From assembly GCF_009806555.1 (NCBI RefSeq), contig NZ_VUOK01000018.1, forward strand, positions 1 to 64,000: DNA of 64,000 bases, given 5' to 3'. The notes below the pieces were generated by a model. The model saw nothing but the letters and a program-made list of their open reading frames with translations, had not been told where the DNA came from and ran no database searches. A program made the translations under genes and the position numbers. This document shows positions 17,792 through 26,338 of this stretch, in pieces; position 1 is the stretch's first letter, and every line of letters begins with the position of its first letter. The stretch is from Methylobacterium sp. 2A. Lineage in GTDB: Bacteria > Pseudomonadota > Alphaproteobacteria > Rhizobiales > Beijerinckiaceae.

Positions 17792-19219
17792 ATGCAGATC
17801 GAGCTGATCGGAGTCGTCGCCTTTCTCATCGGGCTCATCAGCTTGGGGCGCAGCCCCGGTTTCTCGGTCTACATGGTCTTTCTCAGCACGCTGCTGGGCG
17901 CGTCCGCGGCCGCGATCCTGACGGCGCTGGGCGGGGCCAGTCTGCAGCCGGCCCATCTCATGCTCGCCTTCGTGCTGCTGAAGGTCGGGACGAATCCCTA
18001 TCGCCTCGCCGACGGCCTCTCGTCCCTGAGCTTCCCGCGGCCGGGCTTCTGGCTCCTGATCACGGTGCTGTACGCGCTGGCCGGGGCCGTGCTGATCACC
18101 CGCCTGTTCGCGGGCAGCACGAACGTCTACTCGATCGCGCGCCTGGGTGACGGCGTCCGGATCGCCCTCGTGCCGCTGGTTCCGACGACCGGGAACCTGA
18201 CCCAGAGCCTGTACTTCGCCTCGGATCTCCTGGCCTACGTCGCCTTCTATGCCTGCTCCAAGGAATTGGGCTCGCGCAGCCTCGCGGTTCTCTGCTCGGC
18301 CGCCGTCGTCTGCGCCTTCGCCAATCTCGCCTTCGGACTGATCGACGTCGCGACCTATCTCACGGGAACCGGCGAATACCTGTCGTTCCTCCGAAACGCG
18401 GGCTACACCATGCTCGTCGAGGTCGAGATGGCCGGCTTCAAGCGGGTGGTCGGTTCCTTCTCCGAAGCCTCCACCTACGGCTCCGCCTCCCTGTTCCTGT
18501 TCACCTTCACCGGGAAGATGTGGCTGGAGGAGGTGTTCACCCGGCGTGCCGGTCTGGCCGCGGCCGCATCGCTCATCGCGGTCATCGCTTCGACCTCGAC
18601 GACGGCCTATGCCGGCTTGGCCATCATCGTGACGTTCGAGTACCTGACCTGCCTGTACGGCCTCGTCATAAACCGGCGATCGACACGCAACGCGACGCTG
18701 TTCCTGTTCCTGGGCCCGTTCGTCGTCGCGTTCATCGTGATGCTCGGCGCGCTGCAGGAACCCGTCTGGAATGCGGTCCAGAACATCTATCAGGCCGCGT
18801 TCTCGGAGAAGCTGACCTCCGATTCCGGCATTGAGCGAAGCTCCTGGAACTACCAGGGGTTGCAAAACCTGTTCGAGACGAATGGGCTGGGGGTCGGCGT
18901 CGGCAGCACCCGGACCTCCAGCTGGCCGCTCGCGGTGCTGGCGAGCCTCGGGATCGTGGGCACGGTCACGTATTTCGCCTTCGTGCTCCTGTTCTTCTTC
19001 GCGCGCCCCTCGAGCGATGACCGGACGCGGAGCTTCCAGAAGAGCATCCGCTTGGCCTGCATCTGTCAGGTGGTCCTGGGTTCGATCGGGTCTCCCTTCG
19101 TCGACCTCGGCTTGTTGTTCTTCATGTGTGCCGGCATGTCGATGGCCGTCAGTGAGAGCGAGAAGACCGCCTCCGCGGCGCGGGCGCAGATGTTGGAGGC
19201 GGGCGTCCCGGCGGAGTGA
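17792..19219 (+). CDS. Polytopic membrane protein, O-antigen ligase/polymerase-like
   Basis: A 475-residue inner-membrane protein with about ten hydrophobic segments and one long periplasmic loop, around residues 310-375, the layout of Wzy polymerases and WaaL ligases. The C-terminal part has SGIERSSWNYQGLQNLFETN followed by GLGVGVGSTRTSS, matching the short Gly-rich motif often found after the loop in this superfamily. It probably polymerises or transfers a lipid-linked glycan at the periplasmic face. The family diverges fast, so assignment relies on topology and on its glycan-gene neighbours. ATG 17792 lies behind a weak GAGG. Downstream genes are convergent. Confidence 0.7.
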   Translation: MQIELIGVVAFLIGLISLGRSPGFSVYMVFLSTLLGASAAAILTALGGASLQPAHLMLAFVLLKVGTNPYRLADGLSSLSFPRPGFWLLITVLYALAGAVLITRLFAGSTNVYSIARLGDGVRIALVPLVPTTGNLTQSLYFASDLLAYVAFYACSKELGSRSLAVLCSAAVVCAFANLAFGLIDVATYLTGTGEYLSFLRNAGYTMLVEVEMAGFKRVVGSFSEASTYGSASLFLFTFTGKMWLEEVFTRRAGLAAAASLIAVIASTSTTAYAGLAIIVTFEYLTCLYGLVINRRSTRNATLFLFLGPFVVAFIVMLGALQEPVWNAVQNIYQAAFSEKLTSDSGIERSSWNYQGLQNLFETNGLGVGVGSTRTSSWPLAVLASLGIVGTVTYFAFVLLFFFARPSSDDRTRSFQKSIRLACICQVVLGSIGSPFVDLGLLFFMCAGMSMAVSESEKTASAARAQMLEAGVPAE

Positions 19220-19342
19220 CGGGGTTTCCGCCTGCGCCGTATGAGGGGCGGGACCTCTCCCCATGTGGGCCTCTCGCGGCCAGGGCGGAGGGGACGTCGC
19301 GCTTGGCTGGCGTCCGGGAGTGGTCCCCAGCCGTCGTGGCGT

Positions 19343-19771
19343 TCAGGCCCGCTGCGCCCGCTTGCCGAACGAGAAGTACTTGTGGGCGTAGAAGCTGAGC
19401 AGGATCGGGCTCGCGACGCCGATCAGATGGGCGACATCCTCGGCGTGCCACGTGAACCCGATCCGGGGGAAGACCACGCGCGCCAGCCCGACGCTGACCC
19501 CGAGCACCATCAGGAAGCTGAACACGTTGACGAGGGCGAAGCGGCCATACTCGCCGATCCAGCTGCCGGTCGAGGCGAAGACGTAGCGCCGGGCCAGCAC
19601 GAAGGCCGTGGTCAGGCCGACGAGATAGGCCAGCGTCACGGCAAGTTCGTAGACCATCACGAAGCTGAGGAGCCAGCGGGTCGCCACATTGGCGAGCGCC
19701 GCGATGCCGCCGGTGACGACGAAGCTCGCGAGCTGCCGCCCCTCGCCCTCTCCCGTCGACGGCGCGCTCAC
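19343..19771 (-). CDS. GtrA-family membrane protein
   Basis: A 142-residue protein with four transmembrane segments typical of GtrA: FVVTGGIAALANVATRWLLS, ELAVTLAYLVGLTTAFVLAR, FALVNVFSFLMVLGVSVGLA and VASPILLSFYAHKYFSFGK. GtrA proteins are thought to help move or present polyprenyl-phosphate sugars across the inner membrane. In mycobacteria a GtrA relative accompanies arabinogalactan synthesis. GTG 19771 overlaps the stop of the upstream oxidoreductase (GTGA). The frame extends far upstream but that part only overlaps the oxidoreductase gene. The context with HAD-UbiA and DprE-like genes suggests a polyprenyl-phosphate-arabinose substrate; this is inference. Confidence 0.85.
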   Translation of the reverse strand: MSAPSTGEGEGRQLASFVVTGGIAALANVATRWLLSFVMVYELAVTLAYLVGLTTAFVLARRYVFASTGSWIGEYGRFALVNVFSFLMVLGVSVGLARVVFPRIGFTWHAEDVAHLIGVASPILLSFYAHKYFSFGKRAQRA

Positions 19772-21057
19772 GCCGGGATCCTCGCGGCCATCTCCTCGGC
19801 GAGCCGGACGCTCTCCGAGATCCCGCGATCCTCGGGATAGTAGAAGCAGGTGTCGGCGATCTGGAGGCCTTCGATCGGGGTCTGCACCGGCGGGAGCTTG
19901 GCGGCGAAGCCCGGCTCGCAGATCGGCTGGGCGTAGCGCAGCCGCGCGACCTTGCGGGCGAGCACGTCCTGCGGCCCGATCGCCGGGTTGACGCGGCGGA
20001 TATACGAGAAGGCCTCGTCGAGCAGCCGCTCGTCGTCCCAGGAGAATTTCGGGTTCGTGACCGGCATGTAATAGGGCACGAACACGATCGACTCGCCGTT
20101 CGGGATCGGCCGCAGGTTCGAGAACTCGATCAGGCCGGGGATGGCCACGTCCGGCTCCGAGATGTTGACCCAGAAATGGGGCGTGACCGGCTTCTTCAGC
20201 TTGAACAGCAGGCAGCAGACGCCGATGTTGTTGATCGCGTCGTACTTGGCCTTCCAGTCCGCCGGCAGGTCCGGCACCGCCGCCGAGACGAACGGCGTCG
20301 GCATGGTCGAGATGACGGCGTCGGCGGGATGGAACCCATCCGAAGCCTCGACCCCCGTCACCCGGCCGCCCTCGGTCACGACGCGCTTCGCTGGCGTGGA
20401 CAGGCGGACGGACCCGCCCATCGCCTCGATGCGCTCGACGAGCCGGTCGACCAGGGTCTGGCTGCCGCCCTCGATATAGCCGAGCTGCTCCTCGAACAGG
20501 GATTTGCGCGAGCGCCCGATGCGCTTCACCCGGGTCCAGATCCAGGCGGCCGAGACGTTGTCGGCATATTCGTAGAATTTCAGATCGAACAGGGGCCGCC
20601 AGAGCTTCTCGTAGACCTCCCGGCCCGACCAGCGGGTGATCCACGCCTTGGCGCTCTGCGTCTCCAGCGCGTCCCAGCGCTCGCGCCGCGTCGACACGAA
20701 GGCCAGCAGGCCGTAGCGCAGGCGCGCCAGCAGGCTGACGTTGGGGTAGCGCAGCAGCGAGATCGGATCGCCCCAGGGATGCAGCTTGCCCCCCGAGAAA
20801 TAGCCCATCGTGGTCTTGCGCCAGCGCATCGTGCCGCCGAGGCCGATCTCGTCGAGGAGCTTGAAGGTCGGCTCATCCGTCTTGCAGACGAAGTGGTAGA
20901 ACCGCTCGATCGAGACGCCGTCGAAGTCGAAATGCGCGGCCATGCCGCCGGGTTCGGGGCCGGCTTCGAGCACCTCGACCTGATGCCCCGCCTTGGCGGC
21001 ATGGTAGCCCGCGGCGAGGCCCATCGCCCCGGCGCCGATCACGATCAGGCGCGCCAT
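19768..21057 (-). CDS. FAD-dependent amine-oxidase-like protein in glycan locus
   Basis: A 429-residue flavoprotein with an N-terminal ADP-binding motif, LIVIGAGAMGLAAGYHAAKAG, and an EAGPEPGGMAAHF turn. The overall form resembles protoporphyrinogen oxidase-like and UDP-galactopyranose-mutase-like proteins often found in polysaccharide clusters. The reaction is unknown to me; a role in modifying a lipid-linked sugar or in sugar-ring isomerisation is only a guess. It is translationally coupled to gtrA downstream and is 48 bases below the epimerase gene, so the three form one minus-strand operon divergent from the HAD-UbiA gene. Confidence 0.8.
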   Translation of the reverse strand: MARLIVIGAGAMGLAAGYHAAKAGHQVEVLEAGPEPGGMAAHFDFDGVSIERFYHFVCKTDEPTFKLLDEIGLGGTMRWRKTTMGYFSGGKLHPWGDPISLLRYPNVSLLARLRYGLLAFVSTRRERWDALETQSAKAWITRWSGREVYEKLWRPLFDLKFYEYADNVSAAWIWTRVKRIGRSRKSLFEEQLGYIEGGSQTLVDRLVERIEAMGGSVRLSTPAKRVVTEGGRVTGVEASDGFHPADAVISTMPTPFVSAAVPDLPADWKAKYDAINNIGVCCLLFKLKKPVTPHFWVNISEPDVAIPGLIEFSNLRPIPNGESIVFVPYYMPVTNPKFSWDDERLLDEAFSYIRRVNPAIGPQDVLARKVARLRYAQPICEPGFAAKLPPVQTPIEGLQIADTCFYYPEDRGISESVRLAEEMAARIPA

Positions 21058-21105
21058 CAGCCGGGCAGCCGCGTGCGGAAGCAGCGAACGTGCATCATCG
21101 GGCCC

Positions 21106-22035
21106 TCAGAATTGCAGCGCGATCTTGGAATAGACCGGATGGCGGAAGGTCTCGTCGAACGCCGTGGCGAGGGGCGTCGCCCGCACGCCGAAGATCTTCG
21201 GCCAGTCGATCACCTCGAACACGTCGGGGGTCGACAGGGCCTTGAGCTGCTTCTCGGTAAACGGCGGGTTCTTGCTGAACAGGCCGTAGACACGCAGCAG
21301 CAGCGCGAACATCCGGTAGGGGATGCGCACGATCGGGGTGCGGAGCTGGGTCGCCCGCTTCATCTCCCGGATGAGATCGATGTAATCGATCCGCTCCTGG
21401 CCGGTGATGTTGTAGGCCCCGGTCATCCGCCGCTCCACCGCGGCGACGATCACGTTGCAGAAATCGCCGACATAGAGCGGCTGGCGCAGGTAGCGGCCCG
21501 AGCCGGGGATGGGGAAGACCGGCATCTTCTCCATGAAGCGGGCGAGCCAGCCGACATGCTTGCGGTCGAACCAGCCGAACATCAGCGTCGGCCGCAGCAC
21601 GATCTGGGGGATGCCCGAGGCCAGGACCAGCGCCTCCTGGGCCTTCTTGGTCTCGGTGTAGTCGTCGACCGCCAGCGAGTTCACCACCGACGAGGAGATG
21701 TTGACGAGGTAGGGCACGGCGTGGGTCTTGGCGGCCGCCATGACGCGCTCGCTGGCCTTGATGTTATTGCGGACGAACTCCTCCGGCACGAGGCCGCCGA
21801 TCTGGGCATGGGCGTGGACCAGGGCGTCGAGCCCGGCGAGCTTGTCCTGCCAGCCGTCATCGACCGCGAGGTCGGCCACGATCACGTCCACGTCGGGATG
21901 GTGCTCCTTCAGGATCGCCGCGTTGGCGGCCGCCTTGTCGATCACCACGATGTCGGTGAAGCCGCGCGCCTTGAAGCGCGGTATGAGGTTCTGACCGACG
22001 AGGCCCGCACCGCCCGTGATCAAGACACGTCCCAT
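21106..22035 (-). CDS. NAD-dependent epimerase/dehydratase in glycan locus
   Basis: A 309-residue extended SDR with the motif RVLITGGAGLVGQNLIPRF at the N-terminus and a SSSVVNSLAVDDYTETKKAQ segment, where Tyr-x3-Lys (YTETK) is the catalytic pair. It probably epimerises, dehydrates or reduces a nucleotide sugar; the substrate cannot be told from sequence. It is the first gene of the minus-strand group with the FAD oxidoreductase and gtrA and faces the HAD-UbiA gene across a 399-base divergent region. ATG 22035 gives the normal N-terminus of the Rossmann fold. Confidence 0.85.
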   Translation of the reverse strand: MGRVLITGGAGLVGQNLIPRFKARGFTDIVVIDKAAANAAILKEHHPDVDVIVADLAVDDGWQDKLAGLDALVHAHAQIGGLVPEEFVRNNIKASERVMAAAKTHAVPYLVNISSSVVNSLAVDDYTETKKAQEALVLASGIPQIVLRPTLMFGWFDRKHVGWLARFMEKMPVFPIPGSGRYLRQPLYVGDFCNVIVAAVERRMTGAYNITGQERIDYIDLIREMKRATQLRTPIVRIPYRMFALLLRVYGLFSKNPPFTEKQLKALSTPDVFEVIDWPKIFGVRATPLATAFDETFRHPVYSKIALQF

Positions 22036-22434
22036 TCGCGAAAATCTCTCGATACAAGTCGAAGCCAGCGGGACCTGTAACGAATATACTCCGGGTCAGC
22101 AAGGACGCCGGATCCGCCGGAGTACCTACATTAGCCTATGTTCCAAGGAAATAACGGTACCGTATCGATCAGAAACGGTTGGAATGTGAATAGAAATGAC
22201 TGATCCCGGGTCGCCGCAGGGTTAACGCAGCTCGGCGGGGTTCTCTCAGTTGTTACCGCGCATGCCGTCGGGCGCTTTGGCTGGGATCGCCTCCCGTCCG
22301 AGCCTTGACATTCTTGGCCGGTCCAGTTCAGGTATTTGCGGGGGTGCGGTCGTCCCGTTTTCCACTAATTCGTCGGGAAAATTGTAGGAACCGGCTGTTT
22401 TAACAATAGGACATCACTTGTTGAGAGTGCCCGC
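22036..22434. promoter_or_regulatory. Divergent promoter region of the glycan locus
   Basis: A 399-base non-coding stretch between two diverging operons, less G+C-rich than its surroundings. A TTGACA at 22305-22310 is a possible -35 element for the plus-strand HAD-UbiA gene, but the matching -10 (TCAGGT at 17 bases) is weak. No small gene was recognised. Any shared regulator would act here. Confidence 0.4.
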
Positions 22435-23901
22435 ATGAGCGTTGCGAGCGCGGCGATCCAGGACGCGGGTCCGAGCGATGTCCCGCTCGTCGTCGACGTC
22501 GACGGCACGCTGATCAAGAGCGACCTTCTCTACGAGTCGGCGCTCCAGTTCCTGGCCCGCTTCCCGGTCGAGGCCTGGCGGCTGCCGCACTGGCTGTTCA
22601 CGGAAGGCAAGGCCGAGCTGAAGCGGCACCTCTCCGAGCGCGCCGATCCAAGCATCGCGACGGTTCCGCTGCGCGAGGAGATCGTGGCGCTGATCCGGGG
22701 CGCGCAGGCCGCCGGACGCCCGGTCTATATCGCCTCGGCCTCGGACCGCCGCCTCGTCGAGGCCCTGGCCGAGCGGGTCGGCGGGATCGCCGGGGTGTTC
22801 TCGACCGAGGCGGGCGTCAATCTGGCCGGCGACGCGAAGGCGCGGCGCCTCATAGCGGAATTCGGCGAGAAGGGGTTCGACTATATCGGGGACGGACCCG
22901 TCGATTTCCCGGTCTGGCGGGCGTCACGCAATGTGCTGGTGGTGGCGCACGGCGGTGATTTCTCGCAAAAGGTGCTGGCGGCCTTCCCGGGCGCGCGCAT
23001 CGTCACGGAGACCCGGGTCCAGCCCCGCGACGTGGTGCGGGCGCTGCGCCCGCATCAATGGGCGAAGAACGCGCTGGTCTTCGTCGGGCTCGTCACCGGC
23101 CACCATTTCGACCTGGCGAGCACGCTCGCGGCGTTCACCGCCTTCATCTGCTTCTGCATGGCGGCGTCGAGCGCCTACCTGATCAACGACCTGCTCGACC
23201 TACCGGCCGACCGGATCCACCCGCGCAAGTCCCGGCGGCCCTTCGCGTCTGGCGCGGTGCCGGTGCTTTACGGGGTCGTGCTGGCGGGGTTCCTCGCGGT
23301 CGGGGCCTTCGTGCTCTCGTTCGCGCTGCCGCTGAAGTTCAGCCTCGCGCTCCTGATCTACCTCGTCCTGACGCTCGCCTACTCGTTCTATCTCAAGCGC
23401 CGGATGATGATCGACATCGTGGTGCTGGGCGGCCTCTACGCGATCCGGGTCTTCGGCGGCGTCGCCGCGCTGGGCCTGCCGCAGACGCCCTGGCTGCTGA
23501 TGTTCTCGCTGTTCCTGTTCACCAGCCTCGCGATCGTGAAGCGCTGTTCCGAACTCACGGCGAGCCACCAGAGCGACCGGCAGGGCGGGACGAAGAAGCT
23601 CGCCGGCCGCGGCTACGCGGCGGAGGATCTCCGCGTCCTGTTCCCGTTCGGCGCGGCGGCCGGCTACGGCTCGGTCTTCGTCTTCGCGCTCTACATGTCG
23701 AGCCCGGAGGTGGCGGCGCTCTACACGCACCCGAACCGGCTCTGGCTGATCTGCCCGCTGCTCATCTACTGGATCAGCCGCATGTTCCTGCTCTCGAACC
23801 GGGACCAGCTCCACAGCGACCCGGTCGTCTACGCGCTCACCGATCGCATCAGCCTCGCGACCGGGGCCTGCGTCGCCGCCGTCCTGGCGATCTCGATCTG
23901 A
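22435..23901 (+). CDS. HAD phosphatase-like domain fused to a UbiA prenyltransferase (DPPR-synthase type)
   Basis: A 488-residue fusion. Residues about 15-200 form a HAD domain with VVDVDGTLIKSD (nucleophile Asp) and a FDYIGDGPVDFPVW acidic motif. Residues about 205-485 form a multi-pass UbiA domain with NDLLDLPADRIHPRKSRRP, the NDxxDxxxDxxHPxKxxRP pattern of decaprenyl-phosphate 5-phosphoribosyltransferases. Predicted reaction: transfer of 5-phosphoribose from PRPP to a polyprenyl phosphate at the membrane, perhaps followed by removal of the 5-phosphate by the HAD part. The next two genes resemble DprE1 and DprE2, completing a route to polyprenyl-phosphoarabinose. Function is inferred from motif and neighbourhood. 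Confidence 0.88.
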   Translation: MSVASAAIQDAGPSDVPLVVDVDGTLIKSDLLYESALQFLARFPVEAWRLPHWLFTEGKAELKRHLSERADPSIATVPLREEIVALIRGAQAAGRPVYIASASDRRLVEALAERVGGIAGVFSTEAGVNLAGDAKARRLIAEFGEKGFDYIGDGPVDFPVWRASRNVLVVAHGGDFSQKVLAAFPGARIVTETRVQPRDVVRALRPHQWAKNALVFVGLVTGHHFDLASTLAAFTAFICFCMAASSAYLINDLLDLPADRIHPRKSRRPFASGAVPVLYGVVLAGFLAVGAFVLSFALPLKFSLALLIYLVLTLAYSFYLKRRMMIDIVVLGGLYAIRVFGGVAALGLPQTPWLLMFSLFLFTSLAIVKRCSELTASHQSDRQGGTKKLAGRGYAAEDLRVLFPFGAAAGYGSVFVFALYMSSPEVAALYTHPNRLWLICPLLIYWISRMFLLSNRDQLHSDPVVYALTDRISLATGACVAAVLAISI

Positions 23902-23933
23902 AAGCCCAGGTCCCCGGAACCAAGGTCTTCGCC

Positions 23934-25280
23934 GTGTCCGAACCCGACCGCACGCTCGTCCCGCTCACCGGCTGGGGCCGGTATCCGCGGCGCGACTGCG
24001 ACATCGCGGCGCCGACGGACCGCGCCGCCGTCGCGGCCCTGCGCGCGCCGGCCCGGCCGCTCATCGCCCGGGGCAACGGGCGATCCTATGGCGATGCCAG
24101 CTTCGGGCCGGGCCTGACCATCGACATGCGCCGGCTCGGCCGGCTCATCGCCTTCGACGAGGCGACGGGCGAGCTGACCTGCGAGGCCGGCGCGCTGCTG
24201 AGCGAGATCGTGGCGGTGTTCACGCCCCGCGGCTGGTTCCCGCCGGTGACGCCCGGCACCAAGTTCGTGACCGTCGGCGGCATGGTGGCGTCGGACGTGC
24301 ACGGCAAGAACCACCACGGCGCGGGCTCGTTCTGCGATCACGTCCTCTCGGTCCGCCTCGCGCTGGGCGACGGCACCATCCTGACCTGCTCGCAGACGGA
24401 AAACGCGGATCTCTTCGCCGCCACCTGCGGCGGGATGGGGCTGACCGGCACCCTCCTGACCGTGACGTTCCGCCTGATCCCGGTGCGCTCGTCGAAGATC
24501 CGGCAGGAAACGGTCCGCGCCCCCGACCTCGCCGCCGCGATCGACATCTTCGAGGCCGGCGCCGCGCGGACCTACTCGGTCGCCTGGATCGACTGCCTCG
24601 CCTCCGGCGCGAATCTCGGCCGGTCTGTGATCATCTTCGGCGAGCATGCCGAGCCGCAGGATCTCGATCCGGCCGAGCGGGCCACGCCCTTCGCCCGGCC
24701 GGCGCCCCGGGCGAAGCGCGTGCCGGTCGACTTTCCGACCGTGGCCCTCAACCGGCTCTCGGTGTCGCTGTTCAATCAGGTCTATTACCGGCTGCAGAAG
24801 CCGGGCCGGAAGGTGGTCGACATCGACCCCTACTTCTACCCGCTCGACGCGATCCAGGACTGGAACCGGATCTACGGACGCCACGGCTTCGTGCAGTACC
24901 AATGCGTGCTGCCCCTGGAGACGAGCCGCGACGGGCTGACCGCTCTGCTGACCGAGATTGCCCGGGTCGGGCAGGCCTCGTTCCTGGCGGTGCTCAAGCG
25001 GCTCGGGCGCGAATCGTTCGGCTATCTCTCGTTCCCGCGCGAGGGCTACACCCTCGCCCTCGATTTCCCGGCCAATCCCGACACCTTCGCGCTCCTCGAC
25101 CGGCTCGACCGGATCGTGCTCGAAGGCGGCGGCCGGCTCTACCTCGCCAAGGACGCGCGGATGAGCGCGCCGATGCTGCGCGCCGGCTACCCGCGGCTGG
25201 AGGCGTTCAACGCCGTCCGGCGGCGCTACGGCCTCGACGGACGTTTCCGGTCGGCCCTGTCCGATCGCCTGGAGATCTAG
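23934..25280 (+). CDS. dprE1: DprE1-like FAD oxidoreductase (decaprenylphosphoryl-ribose 2'-oxidase type)
   Basis: A 448-residue VAO-family flavoprotein. The FAD-binding part has RPLIARGNGRSYGDAS and GGMVASDVHGKNHHGAGS. The C-terminal half aligns by eye with mycobacterial DprE1: FVQYQCVLP, SFPREGYTLALDFP and GGRLYLAKDARMS, with the conserved active-site Lys at 406. At the position of the benzothiazinone-reactive Cys of M. tuberculosis DprE1, this protein has Ala375. Predicted role: oxidise polyprenyl-phosphoribose at C2' to the keto form. The GTG start at 23934 is 32 bases after the HAD-UbiA stop; the frame is open much further upstream inside that gene, where it is a shadow. Confidence 0.87.
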   Translation: MSEPDRTLVPLTGWGRYPRRDCDIAAPTDRAAVAALRAPARPLIARGNGRSYGDASFGPGLTIDMRRLGRLIAFDEATGELTCEAGALLSEIVAVFTPRGWFPPVTPGTKFVTVGGMVASDVHGKNHHGAGSFCDHVLSVRLALGDGTILTCSQTENADLFAATCGGMGLTGTLLTVTFRLIPVRSSKIRQETVRAPDLAAAIDIFEAGAARTYSVAWIDCLASGANLGRSVIIFGEHAEPQDLDPAERATPFARPAPRAKRVPVDFPTVALNRLSVSLFNQVYYRLQKPGRKVVDIDPYFYPLDAIQDWNRIYGRHGFVQYQCVLPLETSRDGLTALLTEIARVGQASFLAVLKRLGRESFGYLSFPREGYTLALDFPANPDTFALLDRLDRIVLEGGGRLYLAKDARMSAPMLRAGYPRLEAFNAVRRRYGLDGRFRSALSDRLEI

Positions 25281-25281
25281 C

Positions 25282-26016
25282 GTGACGCCAAAGTCCGTCC
25301 TCATCCTCGGTGCGCGCTCGGATATCGGGCGGGCCGTCGCCCGGCGCTTCGCTGAGAGCGGCGCCTCGGTGACCCTCGCGGCCCGGCGTGCCGATACGCT
25401 CGCCGACGACCTCGCGGATCTGCGGATCCGCTTCAAGGTCGCGGCCGAGGCGGTCGAGTTCGACGTCACGGACGGCGCGGCCGAGCGCTTCTTCGACGCG
25501 CTCCCGGCGCTGCCGGACGTGGTCGTCATGGTGGTGGGCCTGCTGGGCGACCAGGCCCAGAGCGAAGCGGATCTCGCCGCCGCGAACGCCGTCATGGCGG
25601 CCAACTACACCGGGCCGGCCTGCTACCTCCTCGCCGCGGCCCGGCGGATGGGCACGCGCGGCAGCGGCTGCATCGTGGGCATCAGCTCCGTCGCGGGCGA
25701 TCGCGGCCGGCAATCGAACTTCGTCTACGGCTCGGCCAAGGCGGGCTTCACCGCCTTCCTGGCCGGGCTGCGCAACCGCCTCTTCAAGAAGGGCGTGACG
25801 GTGGTCACGGTCAAGCCGGGCTTCGTGGCCACCGCGATGACCGCCGGCATGAAGCTCCCGCCCGCGCTGACCGCGCAGCCGGCCGAGGTCGGAAACGCGA
25901 TCTTCACCGCCGTCACCAAGGGGCGGGACGTGATCTACGTCCGGCCGATCTGGCGGCTGATCATGACGGTGATCCGGAGCGTGCCGGAACCCGTGTTCAA
26001 GCGCCTCTCGATGTGA
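25282..26016 (+). CDS. dprE2: DprE2-like short-chain dehydrogenase
   Basis: A 244-residue classical SDR with VLILGARSDIGRAVARRFAE at the N-terminus, the catalytic Ser in VGISSVAGDRG and YGSAKAG (Tyr-x3-Lys). In mycobacteria DprE2 reduces the 2'-keto intermediate made by DprE1 to give polyprenyl-phospho-D-arabinose; the adjacent DprE1-like gene makes the same role likely here. A hydrophobic, basic C-terminus (WRLIMTVIRSVPEPVFKRLSM) could touch the membrane, as for DprE2. GTG 25282 lies one base past the dprE1 stop codon, so translation is coupled. Confidence 0.87.
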   Translation: MTPKSVLILGARSDIGRAVARRFAESGASVTLAARRADTLADDLADLRIRFKVAAEAVEFDVTDGAAERFFDALPALPDVVVMVVGLLGDQAQSEADLAAANAVMAANYTGPACYLLAAARRMGTRGSGCIVGISSVAGDRGRQSNFVYGSAKAGFTAFLAGLRNRLFKKGVTVVTVKPGFVATAMTAGMKLPPALTAQPAEVGNAIFTAVTKGRDVIYVRPIWRLIMTVIRSVPEPVFKRLSM

Positions 26017-26338
26017 GCGTCCGCGGGCGGACGGGCTGACGGGCGGCCCCTGTCCGGAACCCGGATGATCACCGGTCTCCGCATGATTCGCGGCTTGATA
26101 AATCCGGGCCATGCCGTAAGCCCTCTCCGGTCGCGAACGCTGAAGATTGCTAGAGCGCCGTTCTATTGCGCGCCAGGGACTTGTTCTCCCGCATGGCGGG
26201 AGATCCCATGTCCGCAGACGACGAGTCCAAATCATCGGCGTTTCGAGGCAAGGATTGTCTTGGAGGTTGTCGATCCTTGTGCGGCACGCTGTGCTCAAGT
26301 CCGAAATCTTCGTGGCGTGATGCTGAGAGAGACGCGTG
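26017..26338. other. Intergenic region with one short perfect hairpin
   Basis: This 322-base gap separates the dprE2-like gene from the glycosyltransferase gene. It holds an 8-base perfect inverted repeat, TCTCCCGC/GCGGGAGA with a three-base loop, at 26185-26203. No T-tract follows, so it is not a typical terminator. No small gene is evident; a promoter for the glycosyltransferase gene probably lies here. Confidence 0.4.

Noticed and set aside
19230..19265. Possible further copy of the REP-like element
   Set aside because: Only a short GAGGGGCGGGACCTCTCC-type palindrome is present; it does not align with the longer copies.
20176..22080. A 634-codon plus-strand frame across the oxidoreductase and epimerase genes
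   Set aside because: Shadow of two genes with clear Rossmann motifs; its product has only charged low-complexity sequence.
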